64,000 nucleotides of DNA from Haloarcula argentinensis DSM 12282 (GCA_000336895.1 AOLX01000014.1:382535-446534); one strand, 5' to 3'. Shown: positions 48,612 through 57,838, counted from the stretch's first letter. The notes: generated by a model not told the origin, from the letters alone. Numbers and translations are program-made.

Positions 48612-49151
48612 CTACTCACCGCGGTCCAGTTCGTCCTCTAGCAGACCGTAGATGTGTACGTCTTCGTAGCGGCCGTCGCGGAACCAGTGGTCCCGGAATG
48701 TCCCCTCTCGCTGGAACCCCGTCTTTTCGAGCACGCGCTGGGAGCCTTCGTTGCCGGCGAAGACCTTCGCGTACACACGATGGAACCGGCGTTCCTGAAA
48801 CGCGTACTCGGTGAGCGTCCGGGCGGCGTCGGTCGCGTAGCCGTTGCCCCACGCATCCGGCGTGAGCCAGTAGCCGAGTTCGGCCATCCCAATCCGGTCT
48901 GTGACGTCGTTCAGCCCAACGATACCGACCGCCTTGCCGTCGACACAGATGAGTAGATGCACGTCACCAGTTTCGCCGCTGGCGACGGATTCGACCCACT
49001 CGCGTTCGGCCTGTTCGGATATCGGCTCTGTGGCCGAGAGGCCGTGTCTGACATCCGGGTCGTTGATAGTCTCTTGCAGGAACTCAACATCTTCGTCTTC
49101 GACCGTTCGGAGCGTTACTGTTTCGCCCCGGAGGAATGCTGGTCCGGGCAT
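48612..49151 (-). CDS. RimJ/RimL-like GNAT acetyltransferase
   Basis: A 179-residue acetyltransferase of the RimJ/RimL type: GETVTLRTVEDEDVEFLQE at the start, the acetyl-CoA loop DAWGNGYATDAARTLTEYAF and C-terminal NEGSQRVLEKTGFQREG. It may acetylate protein N-termini or small molecules. The following GNAT gene (49,207-49,725), same strand, is a paralogue, so the two arose by tandem duplication. Confidence 0.85.
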   Translation of the reverse strand: MPGPAFLRGETVTLRTVEDEDVEFLQETINDPDVRHGLSATEPISEQAEREWVESVASGETGDVHLLICVDGKAVGIVGLNDVTDRIGMAELGYWLTPDAWGNGYATDAARTLTEYAFQERRFHRVYAKVFAGNEGSQRVLEKTGFQREGTFRDHWFRDGRYEDVHIYGLLEDELDRGE

Positions 49152-49206
49152 ACACAAGTCGACGAGGGGGTACTGAAAGAAGCTTCGGTAGGTGTGTGAA
49201 AGAGGT

Positions 49207-49725
49207 TCATGGATTCCACTCGTCAGCCAGCAGGCCGTACTCCAGTAGATCGACGTACTCGCCGTCGACGAAGGCGTGGTCACGGCGTCGCCCTTCCTGC
49301 TGGAATCCGACTTTTTCCAGCACACGTGCGGAGGCCGGGTTGGTGGCGTAGCAGTCCGCGCCGAGTTTGTTCAGTCGCAGTTCCTGAAACGCATACTGTG
49401 CGAGACAGTCGACGGCATCGGTCGCGTAGCCGTTGCCCCAGTGGTCCGGACAGATCGAGTACCCGAGCACACCGAATCCCCACGGATGGTGGTCCTCGTG
49501 AAGCATGCACGTCCCCACTGGCTCGTCGTCCACACAGACGACGAAGTGCGTGTCAGCATCGCGGTTATCGAGGTCTTCGGCGGCAGGTCCGGAAAGCGGC
49601 TCGCTGAAACCGATATTGTGCCGGACCTGCGGCTCATTTAAGAGCCGCTGTAACAGGTCGCTATCGGTTGCTTGCTGCGGGTGGAGTGTCACCCGTTCGC
49701 CGTGGATGAACACTGGTCCTGACAT
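49207..49725 (-). CDS. RimJ/RimL-like GNAT acetyltransferase, tandem paralogue
   Basis: A 172-residue protein that aligns with the neighbouring GNAT along its whole length: GERVTLHPQQATDSDLL, DHWGNGYATDAVDCLAQYAF and NPASARVLEKVGFQQEGRRRD. Of the two genes it is transcribed first. Differences in the substrate strand (HHPWGFGVLGYSI) suggest another acceptor. The open frame extends upstream, but MSGPVFIHGE fits the family start. Confidence 0.85.
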   Translation of the reverse strand: MSGPVFIHGERVTLHPQQATDSDLLQRLLNEPQVRHNIGFSEPLSGPAAEDLDNRDADTHFVVCVDDEPVGTCMLHEDHHPWGFGVLGYSICPDHWGNGYATDAVDCLAQYAFQELRLNKLGADCYATNPASARVLEKVGFQQEGRRRDHAFVDGEYVDLLEYGLLADEWNP

Positions 49726-49842
49726 AGGTGAAACCACTCGCAACTGACACAAGGCTGTTGTCGTAGTCTGTGAGGGGATACCATGCAAATGCTGGGCAGT
49801 AGAAAACGACACGGAAAAGGGAACTCAGTACTGTCCTGCGGT

Positions 49843-50526
49843 ATGGGAACGCCGCTGGAGTCACGCGAGGAACAGGCAACGGAGGTCGTCGACCGACTGC
49901 ACGAGGAATACCCCGACTCGGCGATTTCACTGAACTACAGCAACCGTCTGGAACTGTTGATTGCCGTCGTCCTCTCGGCGCAGTGTACTGACGAGCGAGT
50001 CAACGAAGTCACGGCGGACCTGTTCGAGAAATACCAGAGCGCCGAGGACTACGCCGAAGCCACCGAGGAGGAACTCGCCGAGGACATCTACGGCATCACC
50101 TTCCACAACAACAAGGGCGGCTACCTCCAGGGCATCGGTGAAATTCTGATCGAGGAACACGACGGCGAGGTGCCTGACACGATGTCGGCGCTGACCGATC
50201 TCCCGGGCGTGGGCCGCAAGACGGCGAACGTCGTCCTCCAGCACGGCCACGACATCGTCGAAGGCATCGTCGTCGACACGCACGTCCAGCGGCTCTCGCG
50301 GCGGCTGGGGCTTACTGACAAAGAGCGCCCGGAGGCTATCGAGCAGGATCTGCTGGACGTGGTGCCAGAAGGCGAGTGGCAACAGTTTACCCACCTGCTC
50401 ATCGACCACGGGCGAGCCGTGTGCGGTGCGCGGTCGGCCGACTGCGAGGCGTGCGTGCTCGCGGACATCTGTCCCTCCGAGAAAGGAGACAGCGACGTCG
50501 ACCTCGCCAGCGGCGAGGCGTGGTAG
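49843..50526 (+). CDS. nth: Endonuclease III (DNA glycosylase/AP lyase)
   Basis: A 227-residue base-excision repair enzyme that removes oxidised pyrimidines. The helix-hairpin-helix has TDLPGVGRKTANVVL with the catalytic Lys, VVDTHVQRLSRRLG has the catalytic Asp, and the iron-sulphur cluster is held by C-x6-C-x2-C-x5-C (CGARSADCEACVLADIC). Length is typical. The ATG at 49,843 is preferred over 49,783. Confidence 0.95.
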   Translation: MGTPLESREEQATEVVDRLHEEYPDSAISLNYSNRLELLIAVVLSAQCTDERVNEVTADLFEKYQSAEDYAEATEEELAEDIYGITFHNNKGGYLQGIGEILIEEHDGEVPDTMSALTDLPGVGRKTANVVLQHGHDIVEGIVVDTHVQRLSRRLGLTDKERPEAIEQDLLDVVPEGEWQQFTHLLIDHGRAVCGARSADCEACVLADICPSEKGDSDVDLASGEAW

Positions 50527-50542
50527 CCCCGCACCGAGCGGC

Positions 50543-51049
50543 TCAGTCTTCGTCGTCACCGAGGCGTGCAGTGAGCACGGGCACGTCCGACGTCCGAACG
50601 ACTTTTTCCGCGACGCTGCCGAGCAGATACCGCTCGATGCCCGTCCGACCGTGAGTCCCCATGACGATGAGGTCGATGTCGTTCTCGTCGGCGTAGTCAA
50701 GGATCGCGCTGTGTGGGGGGCCGCGTTCGATAGCGGTGACGGTATCGGCTCCGTCGGCCTCGTCTGCCGCCGAGCCGACGATGGCCTGCGCGCGCTCCTG
50801 TAGCGATGAGTCGATGTTGTGCTCTTCGCCGACCATCCCCGGCTCCGATTCGTCGTGTTCCTCCGCAGTCATGCCGGTCGTTGCTCCCTCCGGACCGGCG
50901 GCGGTCATGCCGATATGCGGCGACGACGTATCGAGGACAGTCATGATGTGTAACGTCGCGTTGTGCGTTTCGGTGAGATTGCATGCATGTTCTAGCGCGG
51001 CTGCTGCTCCGTCACTACCGTCCGTCGGAAAGAGAATGTGTTCGTACAT
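50543..51049 (-). CDS. Universal stress protein (UspA family) with insertion
   Basis: A 168-residue UspA-fold protein starting MYEHILFPTDGSDGA. The ATP-binding signature GTHGRTGIERYLLGSVAEKV (G-x2-G-x9-G-S/T type) is complete, so it probably binds ATP. Between strand 2 and helix 2 lies an acidic/Met-rich insertion (about residues 48-85, containing GATTGMTAEEHDESE). The frame also opens at 51,058. Confidence 0.85.
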   Translation of the reverse strand: MYEHILFPTDGSDGAAAALEHACNLTETHNATLHIMTVLDTSSPHIGMTAAGPEGATTGMTAEEHDESEPGMVGEEHNIDSSLQERAQAIVGSAADEADGADTVTAIERGPPHSAILDYADENDIDLIVMGTHGRTGIERYLLGSVAEKVVRTSDVPVLTARLGDDED

Positions 51050-51139
51050 TGGAACCACAGCTAGCGATGAACATGCAATGCTAATGAAACATCTAGTCTG
51101 TTCGCAGAAACCGAGAATCAGGACCGCTATCGACAGCGC

Positions 51140-51622
51140 TCACGCCACGTACCGGAGGGCGTACCGAGCGACGCCGACTAGATACGCCAGCACCCAGAAG
51201 ATGACGTATCCGAACACGCCGATGCGGAGTCGCGAGCGCCAGTGGCTGAACGTCTCGTCGCCGATTTCGTCCAGCAACAGGTCTTCGTCGTACTCGTTGT
51301 AGAGGTCGTGTTCCCGCTTCGCCCGGAAGATCCGGACGATACCCGTCCCGCCGAAGGCAAGCAGCGCGTACGCTTGGAGGCCGAGCATCGCGTGGACTGC
51401 GGATAGGCCACCGAGCTGGTCTGGGAGCCGTGGGACCATCCAGAACACCATCGGGACGGTGGTCAACACCAGCCCTGTTGTGACGAACTTCAGGTGATGT
51501 ATCAGCACGTCCCAGGTGACTGGCTCCGTCTCGATGATGTAGTACGCGCCGTACAGGAAACAGGGGAGGCTGAGGCTCACCGACAGTAACACGACTGTGG
51601 CCACGAGGCCGTCCGACACCAT
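51140..51622 (-). CDS. Four-helix membrane protein near the bc operon
   Basis: A 160-residue membrane protein with four helices (about 6-30, 45-64, 77-100 and 135-155) and an acidic cytoplasmic loop (REHDLYNEYDEDLLLDE). Similar uncharacterised membrane proteins accompany haloarchaeal respiratory operons. It is transcribed away from the operon, so the link is location only. Confidence 0.65.
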   Translation of the reverse strand: MVSDGLVATVVLLSVSLSLPCFLYGAYYIIETEPVTWDVLIHHLKFVTTGLVLTTVPMVFWMVPRLPDQLGGLSAVHAMLGLQAYALLAFGGTGIVRIFRAKREHDLYNEYDEDLLLDEIGDETFSHWRSRLRIGVFGYVIFWVLAYLVGVARYALRYVA

Positions 51623-51709
51623 GGGCCGACCTAGGGACAGTGCTCGCTAAAGACTGCCGGATGCCGAAGGTCAGAACTTGTAAGCCGTCGCGGTCCCTAC
51701 ACCCGAGCA

Positions 51710-52615
51710 ATGGCCGACCCGGACTCGACGTCTCCCACGGAGGACGAGCGCGGGAACACCCCTGCGGACGCGGTAACTGCCGAAACTGAGCCCGGCGAAC
51801 ACGGGGCTGCTGACGACGGCACTGAGGAAGCCGATGACGGCGAGTCGGGCGAGGAGCTTGATACGGAGGCGCTCCGGAAGCAGGTCGAAGAAAAGTACGA
51901 CTTCGACAACTTCGGTCCGGCGGACATGGCCGAGATGACCGCCGAGGAGTGGGACGTTGCCTTCGACGAGGAGTCATGGATCACCGGCGACGAACTCCTC
52001 GACCGGGTCACGCGGGACCTTCGGAACCGCGTTGCAAACCGAGACGTGTTCGCCCGCATCGAACGTCATCGGGACCCGCCACGCGTACTCGCGTACTCCG
52101 ACGAAGGCTACGCGGTCGTCTACCCAGACGGAAGCCTCGAAGGAGAAGGAACCGTCATGCGTGACGTGAAGCCCACGGTCGCGCTGTGTTCGATGGATTC
52201 CTACGACGTGCCCGAGAACGTGCCTGATAGGCCCCTTCCCGAACCGGAGTCAGTTCCCGAGGGTGGCGGCGAACTCGGAAACTGGATGTTACAGGCGATT
52301 GCTGGGGCGCAGTTTCTGGCCGGGATTGCCTTGCTCGGGGGCGCAGTGCTCGCGACCGCTGGCGTCATCGGCAACAGGGGAACCAGTATTGCACTTCTGG
52401 TCGTGGCCGGCGCTGCCTTCATCGGTGTATCGCTCGTCCTCTTTTTCACCGTCGCAAACGCGAGACTCTCGGATACGTTCCGCGCCGAAGAATACCGGGA
52501 CAGACTCCGGGCTATCGGACTTGAGGACGGCGAACGGCCGGAGTTCGTTCCGGAGCTTGACCCACAGAATTCGGGGTCTGAAGACGGGGCGACTGAGACT
52601 GACGAAGCCGGGTAA
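51710..52615 (+). CDS. Acidic protein with two C-terminal membrane helices
   Basis: A 301-residue protein. Residues 1-70 are very acidic and probably disordered. About 70-180 form a cytoplasmic domain (WITGDELLDRVTRDLRNRV, then a beta segment GYAVVYPDG). Two membrane helices (about 200-222 and 225-247) and an acidic tail follow. It lies 64 bp before the halocyanin gene, but that gene has its own TATA box. A bc-complex assembly role is a guess from position. Confidence 0.65.
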   Translation: MADPDSTSPTEDERGNTPADAVTAETEPGEHGAADDGTEEADDGESGEELDTEALRKQVEEKYDFDNFGPADMAEMTAEEWDVAFDEESWITGDELLDRVTRDLRNRVANRDVFARIERHRDPPRVLAYSDEGYAVVYPDGSLEGEGTVMRDVKPTVALCSMDSYDVPENVPDRPLPEPESVPEGGGELGNWMLQAIAGAQFLAGIALLGGAVLATAGVIGNRGTSIALLVVAGAAFIGVSLVLFFTVANARLSDTFRAEEYRDRLRAIGLEDGERPEFVPELDPQNSGSEDGATETDEAG

Positions 52616-52645
52616 TGACGGTTCCTGCGGGTGGTATTCGGTGGG

Positions 52646-52651
52646 TTTATA
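52646..52651 (+). promoter_or_regulatory. TATA box of the bc-complex operon
   Basis: tttata lies about 29-34 nt before the ATG at 52,680, giving a very short or absent leader. The same TATA would drive the halocyanin, the two-helix protein, Rieske protein and both cytochrome b genes, which are packed with 0-4 bp between them. Confidence 0.65.
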
Positions 52652-52679
52652 CAAACTCAGTCCTGATTCCAGAGTGTAT

Positions 52680-53336
52680 ATGAATAGACGGGAGTTCGTC
52701 CGGACAGCAGGGGGGGCCGCCGGTGCCGCGGCGACCCTCAGTGCCACCGGCGCAGCCGCCGCACAGGAGGAAGGCGGTGGCGGTGGCGAAACCGTCCCGG
52801 ACTACGGCGGTTTCCTGGACCAAGTCGGGAACTTCGACGGGTCGACCGTCGACGCGACCGGGCAGGACACAGTAACTGTCGAGGTCGGCGTGCAGGCCAA
52901 CGGCAGCGCGTACGGGTTCGGTCCGCCAGCCGTCCACGTGGACAACGGCGCAACCGTCCAATGGGAGTGGACAGGCAACGGCGGCGGCCACAACGTCGTC
53001 TCGGACGGCGACGGCCCACTGGACTCCGGGAGTACGACTTCCAGTGCTGGCGTCAACTACGAGCACACCTTCGAAGAGGATGGTATCTACCCGTACATCT
53101 GCGTTCCCCACGAAGGGCTCGGGATGAAGGGAGCGATTGTCGTCGGCGAGGAGTACCCGACGCAGACAATCGGTGGCGGCGGCCCGGTCGAAGTCAACCC
53201 TCACGAAGCCGGCGTCCCGATTCAGCCACACTACGTCGGGTTCGGCGCTGGACTCGCGGTCATCATTCCGCTGATTTACACGTTCTTCCAACTGAAGTAC
53301 GGCGAGTCGCCCCACACTAGCGGAGGGAACAACTGA
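52680..53336 (+). CDS. Membrane-anchored halocyanin (blue copper protein)
   Basis: A 218-residue protein with a Tat signal (NRREFVRTAGGAAGA). A plastocyanin-like domain follows (about residues 70-165) with copper ligands His in GGGHNVVSDG and Cys, His and Met in YPYICVPHEGLGMKG. A C-terminal membrane helix (AGLAVIIPLIYTFFQL) anchors it, with its copper site outside. Leading the bc operon, it is the likely electron acceptor from the Rieske/cytochrome b complex, replacing cytochrome c. Its stop overlaps the next start (TGATG). Confidence 0.92.
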   Translation: MNRREFVRTAGGAAGAAATLSATGAAAAQEEGGGGGETVPDYGGFLDQVGNFDGSTVDATGQDTVTVEVGVQANGSAYGFGPPAVHVDNGATVQWEWTGNGGGHNVVSDGDGPLDSGSTTSSAGVNYEHTFEEDGIYPYICVPHEGLGMKGAIVVGEEYPTQTIGGGGPVEVNPHEAGVPIQPHYVGFGAGLAVIIPLIYTFFQLKYGESPHTSGGNN

Positions 53337-53755
53337 TGGCATCCGAAGGCTCCACATACGGTGATATTCACCGGTACGAACCGCCACGCGAGAGCACGGC
53401 AGCGGCTGTCGGCATCGTGCTCCTGACGATTATTCAGGTCGGCCTCGTCGGACTCTTCACCTACGGCATGATTGCCGGGTGGGCGTCCGGTATCGGGACG
53501 ACGTTGACAGTCCGCCTCATCGAGGCCAACATGTTCATGGGCGGCGTGTTGACGGCGATTTTCATCGACCTGTCGTTCATCATGCTGCTGTACCGCAAGG
53601 AGTTCCTCCCCGACGTGATGATCGTCAAGAAGCGCCGTCGCAAGTGGGAAGACCTCTACATCCGTCAGGAAGACGTCGACGGAACGACGGTTGCAGATGG
53701 CGACAAGTTCGCAGAGACATTCAAACGCGCAGTGTACCCATACTACAAGAAATAA
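53336..53755 (+). CDS. Two-helix subunit encoded in the bc operon
   Basis: A 139-residue protein with two membrane helices (about 22-44 and 65-85) and a basic cytoplasmic end (MIVKKRRRKWEDLYIRQ). It is coupled to the halocyanin gene and precedes the Rieske gene by one base after the stop. It has no known catalytic motif and is probably a haloarchaea-specific structural subunit of the complex. Confidence 0.75.
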   Translation: MASEGSTYGDIHRYEPPRESTAAAVGIVLLTIIQVGLVGLFTYGMIAGWASGIGTTLTVRLIEANMFMGGVLTAIFIDLSFIMLLYRKEFLPDVMIVKKRRRKWEDLYIRQEDVDGTTVADGDKFAETFKRAVYPYYKK

Positions 53756-53756
53756 C

Positions 53757-54623
53757 ATGCCACTTGATGAAGACAAATACCCGGCCGAAACAGGCCGTCG
53801 TCGCTTCGTAAAAGGCGTCGTCGGAAGCGCTGCACTCTCCGGCGTTGGCGTCGGTGGCGCGGCAGCCGTCGACGCGACGACGGACGCCGCCGGCGAAGGT
53901 GGCGGAACGACCCCGTTCGTCGCTGTCGAAAATACCGGTGGACCGGCTCCGCGAGGGATGCCGATCATCCCTATCGAGATCGACGGTGGCGAGATCAGCG
54001 GCCACTGGCCGGAGTACGACGAGGACGCCGGCGCAGCTGTCGAGACGGACTTCGGCGGGAGCGGTATCGACTACTCCTCACAGTGGTTCCAGTACTGCGG
54101 TATCCAGAGTACTGCAGCTATCTACCCACAATCAGACCGGAACAACACGTTCCTCAATTCCACAGGGACCTTCTCTTGGCAGGGAGAGTACGAGTCCGGC
54201 AAACCGCTCACGGTCGATATGTTCGAGGATTACAAGGACTGGGGCAACGGCATCGGCGACTCCGGTGTCGGGAAGCCCGCAAGTGTCGTCTGGCGGACCA
54301 ACAGCGATGGAAAGAACGGCGCTCCGGTGCAGATAATCAGGTCAGCCAAAGTCGAGAAGATGGCCAATGGCGAGGGCGAGTACGCGGACCTTCCCGGAAG
54401 CGTCCAGTCGTTCGTCTCCGAGGCGACTGACCAGGGCTTCATCGCCTGGCTGAACAAATGCACGCACTTCTGTTGCGTGCCAGGGTTCAAAACGCAGAGC
54501 GGGAGCGCCAACTTCGGCGCGGCCAACGACATCTACTGTCAGTGCCACCAGTCCGTGTATGACCCGTTCAGCCCCGTGCAATCGACGTTCGTGGCGCTGC
54601 CACGCCCACCAAAAACGGAGTAA
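53757..54623 (+). CDS. Rieske iron-sulphur protein
   Basis: A 288-residue protein with a twin-arginine segment (GRRRFVKGVVGSAALSG) that acts as an uncleaved anchor. The 2Fe-2S ligands are in KCTHFCCVPG (Cys-x-His-x2-Cys) and YCQCHQSVYDPF (Cys-x-Cys-His). A long insertion (about residues 60-200) relative to the bacterial Rieske precedes the cluster domain. It takes electrons from quinol at the outer face and passes them to the halocyanin. Confidence 0.92.
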   Translation: MPLDEDKYPAETGRRRFVKGVVGSAALSGVGVGGAAAVDATTDAAGEGGGTTPFVAVENTGGPAPRGMPIIPIEIDGGEISGHWPEYDEDAGAAVETDFGGSGIDYSSQWFQYCGIQSTAAIYPQSDRNNTFLNSTGTFSWQGEYESGKPLTVDMFEDYKDWGNGIGDSGVGKPASVVWRTNSDGKNGAPVQIIRSAKVEKMANGEGEYADLPGSVQSFVSEATDQGFIAWLNKCTHFCCVPGFKTQSGSANFGAANDIYCQCHQSVYDPFSPVQSTFVALPRPPKTE

Positions 54624-54626
54624 TCA

Positions 54627-55430
54627 ATGAGTCTCGAACGCAAAGACGAACACGACCACAAAGGCTGGATGGAATCGCGCGAGCTGACGCCGGTAGAATC
54701 GGTGTACCTGACCGTGCTTATCTGGCTCGACCGACGGCTGCGCGTCGTTGACTATCTGGAGATCCTCGAAGATCTCTACTACAAGGTCAACATGCAGATG
54801 CCGAAGAGCCACACGGAACAGTACAACCTCGACAACAAGTTCTGGTACTGGTACCCACTGTACGCACTCGGGTCGTTCTCGACAGTTGCGTACATCGTTG
54901 CTGCGATATCAGGCGCGCTGCTGGGCTTCTACTACGCACCGGCCGCCGCGGCTGCTGACGGGTCGCCGACAGTCGCGTACGATTCGGTGATGCTCATCAT
55001 GGGCCAGCTCAACCTCGGCTACTTCCTGCGCTCGGTCCACCGCTGGGCCGCGCAGATCATGGTTGCCGCCGTGTTCCTCCACATGCTCCGCGTGTACTTC
55101 ACCGGGGCATACAAGGAGCCGCGCGAGCTGAACTGGCTCATCGGAATCGTCTTGATTTCGCTGACGCTGGTGTTCGGATACACCGGCTACCTGCTGCCGT
55201 GGAGCCAGCTCTCGTTCTGGGCCGGTCAGATCGGCGTCGAGATGTCCCTCTCCATCCCACTTATCGGTGAGTGGGTCGCACAGCTGATGTTCGGCGGGTT
55301 CACGCTATCGCAGGCCACGCTACAACGGATGTACATCCTGCACGTGTTCTTCCTGCCGTTCATCACGACTGCCATCATCGCGGTCCACATCGGCATCGTC
55401 TGGATGCAGGGGATCGCTGAGCCACACTAA
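54627..55430 (+). CDS. Cytochrome b, N-terminal four-helix part
   Basis: A 267-residue protein with a long amphipathic N-terminal part (1-70) and four membrane helices. Two pairs of heme b ligands are visible: His in SVHRWAAQIM and FLHMLRVYF, and in ILHVFFLPF and AVHIGIVWM. It forms the quinone-reactive core together with the next gene. In this lineage cytochrome b is split into two genes, as in the b6f complex. Confidence 0.93.
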   Translation: MSLERKDEHDHKGWMESRELTPVESVYLTVLIWLDRRLRVVDYLEILEDLYYKVNMQMPKSHTEQYNLDNKFWYWYPLYALGSFSTVAYIVAAISGALLGFYYAPAAAAADGSPTVAYDSVMLIMGQLNLGYFLRSVHRWAAQIMVAAVFLHMLRVYFTGAYKEPRELNWLIGIVLISLTLVFGYTGYLLPWSQLSFWAGQIGVEMSLSIPLIGEWVAQLMFGGFTLSQATLQRMYILHVFFLPFITTAIIAVHIGIVWMQGIAEPH

Positions 55431-55434
55431 TACT

Positions 55435-56199
55435 ATGAGCGACAACGACACAGACGACGTTCGCACGGACGGTTCCGGCACCGGCATCGTCTCGCCGGAC
55501 GACGAGACTCCCGCATGGTCCGAGCGAAAGGAGCGGACCCAGGGGCTCTCCCGGCTGACCTACGAGTACTTCGAGCGGGCGCGCCGCGAGGACCAGGACC
55601 TTCGCCAGCAGTCGGACTATGTCGAGCGTGACGTGCTCGCGTTCCCGGCCTGGCCCCACGAGATGATGCGCAACATCGCGCTGACGTCTTTCTTCGTGGG
55701 CATGATTCTGTTCGTCTCGGCGACGTTACCGCCAGAGATGCCAAACCCCGCTAACTCCGGCGTGACGCCGGCGATTATCCTGCCGGACTGGTATCTCTAC
55801 TGGTCCTTCGGCCTGCTCAAGCTCGGCCCGCTGAACCCCGAGTTGAGCATCCTCGGCGGTTCGAAGCTCATGGCTGACCGAACCTACGGTGTGCTGGCAA
55901 ACGTCGTGGTTGTCGGATTCGTCGCCATCGTCCCCTTCCTGAACAAAGGGTCCGCCCGACGTCCCGTCGAGCAGCCGTTCTGGGCTGCGGTCGGGATGTC
56001 CGGTGTCATCTTCAGCCTGACTATCGCCGCGCTGTCCATCAAGAACCTCGTCCCGATGGACTCCCACCTGCTGTTCGACCTGACGTTCCTCGTCCCCATC
56101 ATCAGTGCGACGATTACCTACGCGGTGCTCAAGACGATGCGCGAGGGCTACATGTTCGACCTCAACCGTCGCTACTATCGGCTGCGGCCGCCGAAGTAA
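55435..56199 (+). CDS. Cytochrome b, C-terminal part (subunit IV-like)
   Basis: A 254-residue protein with an acidic cytoplasmic N-terminus (1-85) and three to four membrane helices. The quinol-site motif appears as PDWYLYW, a variant of the PEWY loop with Asp replacing Glu. It follows the N-terminal cytochrome b gene with four bases between. Together they form the split cytochrome b. Confidence 0.92.
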   Translation: MSDNDTDDVRTDGSGTGIVSPDDETPAWSERKERTQGLSRLTYEYFERARREDQDLRQQSDYVERDVLAFPAWPHEMMRNIALTSFFVGMILFVSATLPPEMPNPANSGVTPAIILPDWYLYWSFGLLKLGPLNPELSILGGSKLMADRTYGVLANVVVVGFVAIVPFLNKGSARRPVEQPFWAAVGMSGVIFSLTIAALSIKNLVPMDSHLLFDLTFLVPIISATITYAVLKTMREGYMFDLNRRYYRLRPPK

Positions 56200-56309
56200 T
56201 CTGATCGGTCGATTTCTCCGCCGTTTCTCACGTTCTCTGCTCGTGGCTATCGCAAGCGCTGCGACCGCATCTCGCCGCAGTAAAGTGGCTCCCGCCCGTA
56301 GTGGTAGCG

Positions 56310-56609
56310 ATGACAGAGGACCAGTCAGCGGGGACTGAAGACGGTTCGGAGCGGCGGGACGTCGTGGTGCCGCTGCGCGTGTACAAGGCCGTGACAGTGT
56401 TTTCGACGCTGTTTGCGGTCGCCAGCGTTGTCGCCGGATTCATTCTCGTCGACGTGGCGACACAGCGGGCATCAGCGCCCGCCTCGGAGATCGACGTGCC
56501 GGTCGGCATCGCCGGAATCGCGTGCATCCTCGCTGGCACAGTCGTCTATGCGTTCTCGACACGGTTCCGGACCGAGGAAATGGGAAAGTCTAAAGACGAC
56601 GCTACCTAA
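56310..56609 (+). CDS. Two-helix membrane protein of the bc operon
   Basis: A 99-residue protein starting MTEDQSAGTEDGSERRD, with two membrane helices (about 28-50 and 65-85). An upstream start at 56,301 is possible. It lies 110 bp after cytochrome b and directly before the 89-residue protein. A small accessory subunit is likely but not shown. Confidence 0.65.
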   Translation: MTEDQSAGTEDGSERRDVVVPLRVYKAVTVFSTLFAVASVVAGFILVDVATQRASAPASEIDVPVGIAGIACILAGTVVYAFSTRFRTEEMGKSKDDAT

Positions 56610-56619
56610 CGTTCGGATA

Positions 56620-56889
56620 ATGGCTGACGAGTTCATGAAGGGGTTCGCGTGCCTCATGGTCGGCGGACTGGGTTGGATGACCATCAAGGGCTGGTACAAC
56701 ACGCCGAGTTTCGAGGGGGCACAGCTCACGGGCGAACTTACTATCGAGGAACCGACCACGTTCGACCAGATCGCCCTGTTCATGGGCGACGCGTTCTTCT
56801 GGTTCGCGGTGCTGGGCGCACTGACCTTCTGGGTCGTGCTCCCGCTGATCAGTGAATTCCAGACGTATCTTAACGAGCGGTCGGCGTAA
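56620..56889 (+). CDS. Two-helix membrane protein ending the bc operon
   Basis: An 89-residue protein with membrane helices at about 5-25 (GFACLMVGGLGWMTI) and 58-80. It starts 10 bases after the previous stop. With the gene before, it probably ends the respiratory operon. No cofactor motif. Confidence 0.65.
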   Translation: MADEFMKGFACLMVGGLGWMTIKGWYNTPSFEGAQLTGELTIEEPTTFDQIALFMGDAFFWFAVLGALTFWVVLPLISEFQTYLNERSA

Positions 56890-56926
56890 GTACGCAGTAG
56901 CCTTTTCTACGGGACCGACGCCGCCC

Positions 56927-57103
56927 TCAGTTCGGGGTCTGGTCGACTGGCGCACCGTCTTCGTCACGCACCTGAATGCCGCGCGAGCGAAGTGCCGTAG
57001 CGAATTTTGCTGGTGACACCCCGCCGTACGTCGCTGCCTCTTTGAGCGTGAGTGTTTCCCCGCGATACAGTGTCAGCGCCGTTGTGAGGGTCCTGTGTGA
57101 CAT
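56927..57103 (-). CDS. Small HTH-like protein (58 aa)
   Basis: A 58-residue protein beginning MSHRTLTTALTLYRGETLTL. The core EAATYGGVSPAKFATALRSRGI has the spacing of a small helix-turn-helix. It converges on the bc operon end. It may be a small DNA-binding regulator. It was found by reading the minus strand and is shorter than typical gene-calling limits. Confidence 0.6.
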   Translation of the reverse strand: MSHRTLTTALTLYRGETLTLKEAATYGGVSPAKFATALRSRGIQVRDEDGAPVDQTPN

Positions 57104-57335
57104 CTTCGTCTACACCGACACAAATGCAGTGTGGGTATTAAATTATTTCGGCTATTCTTGGGCTAATGATCTAGGTTATCGAGAAAAAGTGGATGTGTGA
57201 AATCCAATCTAACACAGGACTATTCAAATATGAGGTTCTGAAGTGGTTATTACTTGCCGACCACACATGTCGGCTATCTATACGCGCGACTATCGGATTA
57301 TCGGGATTCGAAGACGAGAGAACGAGAAACCGTGT

Positions 57336-57797
57336 TTAGATGATGGCGCTCCAGGGACCCTTGATGACCCAGAACAGGCTCTGGTAGCCCGCGTACATGA
57401 ACACTACGAGGGCGGCGACGATGGCTCCCTTCGGCCGTTCGAGCGGAATGTCACGGCGCGCCTCGACTTTCCGGGACTCGAACTCAAAGAAGTCGGTGAT
57501 GACTGCGCCGAGGACGAGTACCGACAGGACCATCCCGCCGTGATGGTGCAGCGTCATGTAGAAAAACGACAGTACGATCAGCGCGATGTTGGTGAACGTG
57601 TGTGCCGGGTGGCGGCTGACCGCATCCGCGCCATCGTTTTCGTACTGTTTGACATGGCTTCTGTGGGCGAGCTGCCGTGTGAGGAAGTTGACGATTACCA
57701 CTCCGAAGATGATGTATTCGATGAGGAACGCACCACCGACTGTGGGGCTCCCCAGAATGGTATCCAGTGGCCCAAAGAACGTTACGGATGGCTGCAT
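57336..57797 (-). CDS. Four-helix membrane protein
   Basis: A 153-residue protein starting MQPSVTFFGPLDTILG, with four membrane helices (about 18-38, 66-86, 88-110 and 128-150). A His-rich stretch YMTLHHHGGM in the second/third helix region could bind metal or heme, but the pattern is not diagnostic. It is transcribed leftward toward the small HTH gene. An in-frame Met six codons upstream (57,815) is an alternative start. Confidence 0.65.
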   Translation of the reverse strand: MQPSVTFFGPLDTILGSPTVGGAFLIEYIIFGVVIVNFLTRQLAHRSHVKQYENDGADAVSRHPAHTFTNIALIVLSFFYMTLHHHGGMVLSVLVLGAVITDFFEFESRKVEARRDIPLERPKGAIVAALVVFMYAGYQSLFWVIKGPWSAII

Positions 57798-57838
57798 ATG
57801 CAAAGCTCTGTCCACCGTCCATTAGTGTCTTTCCAATC

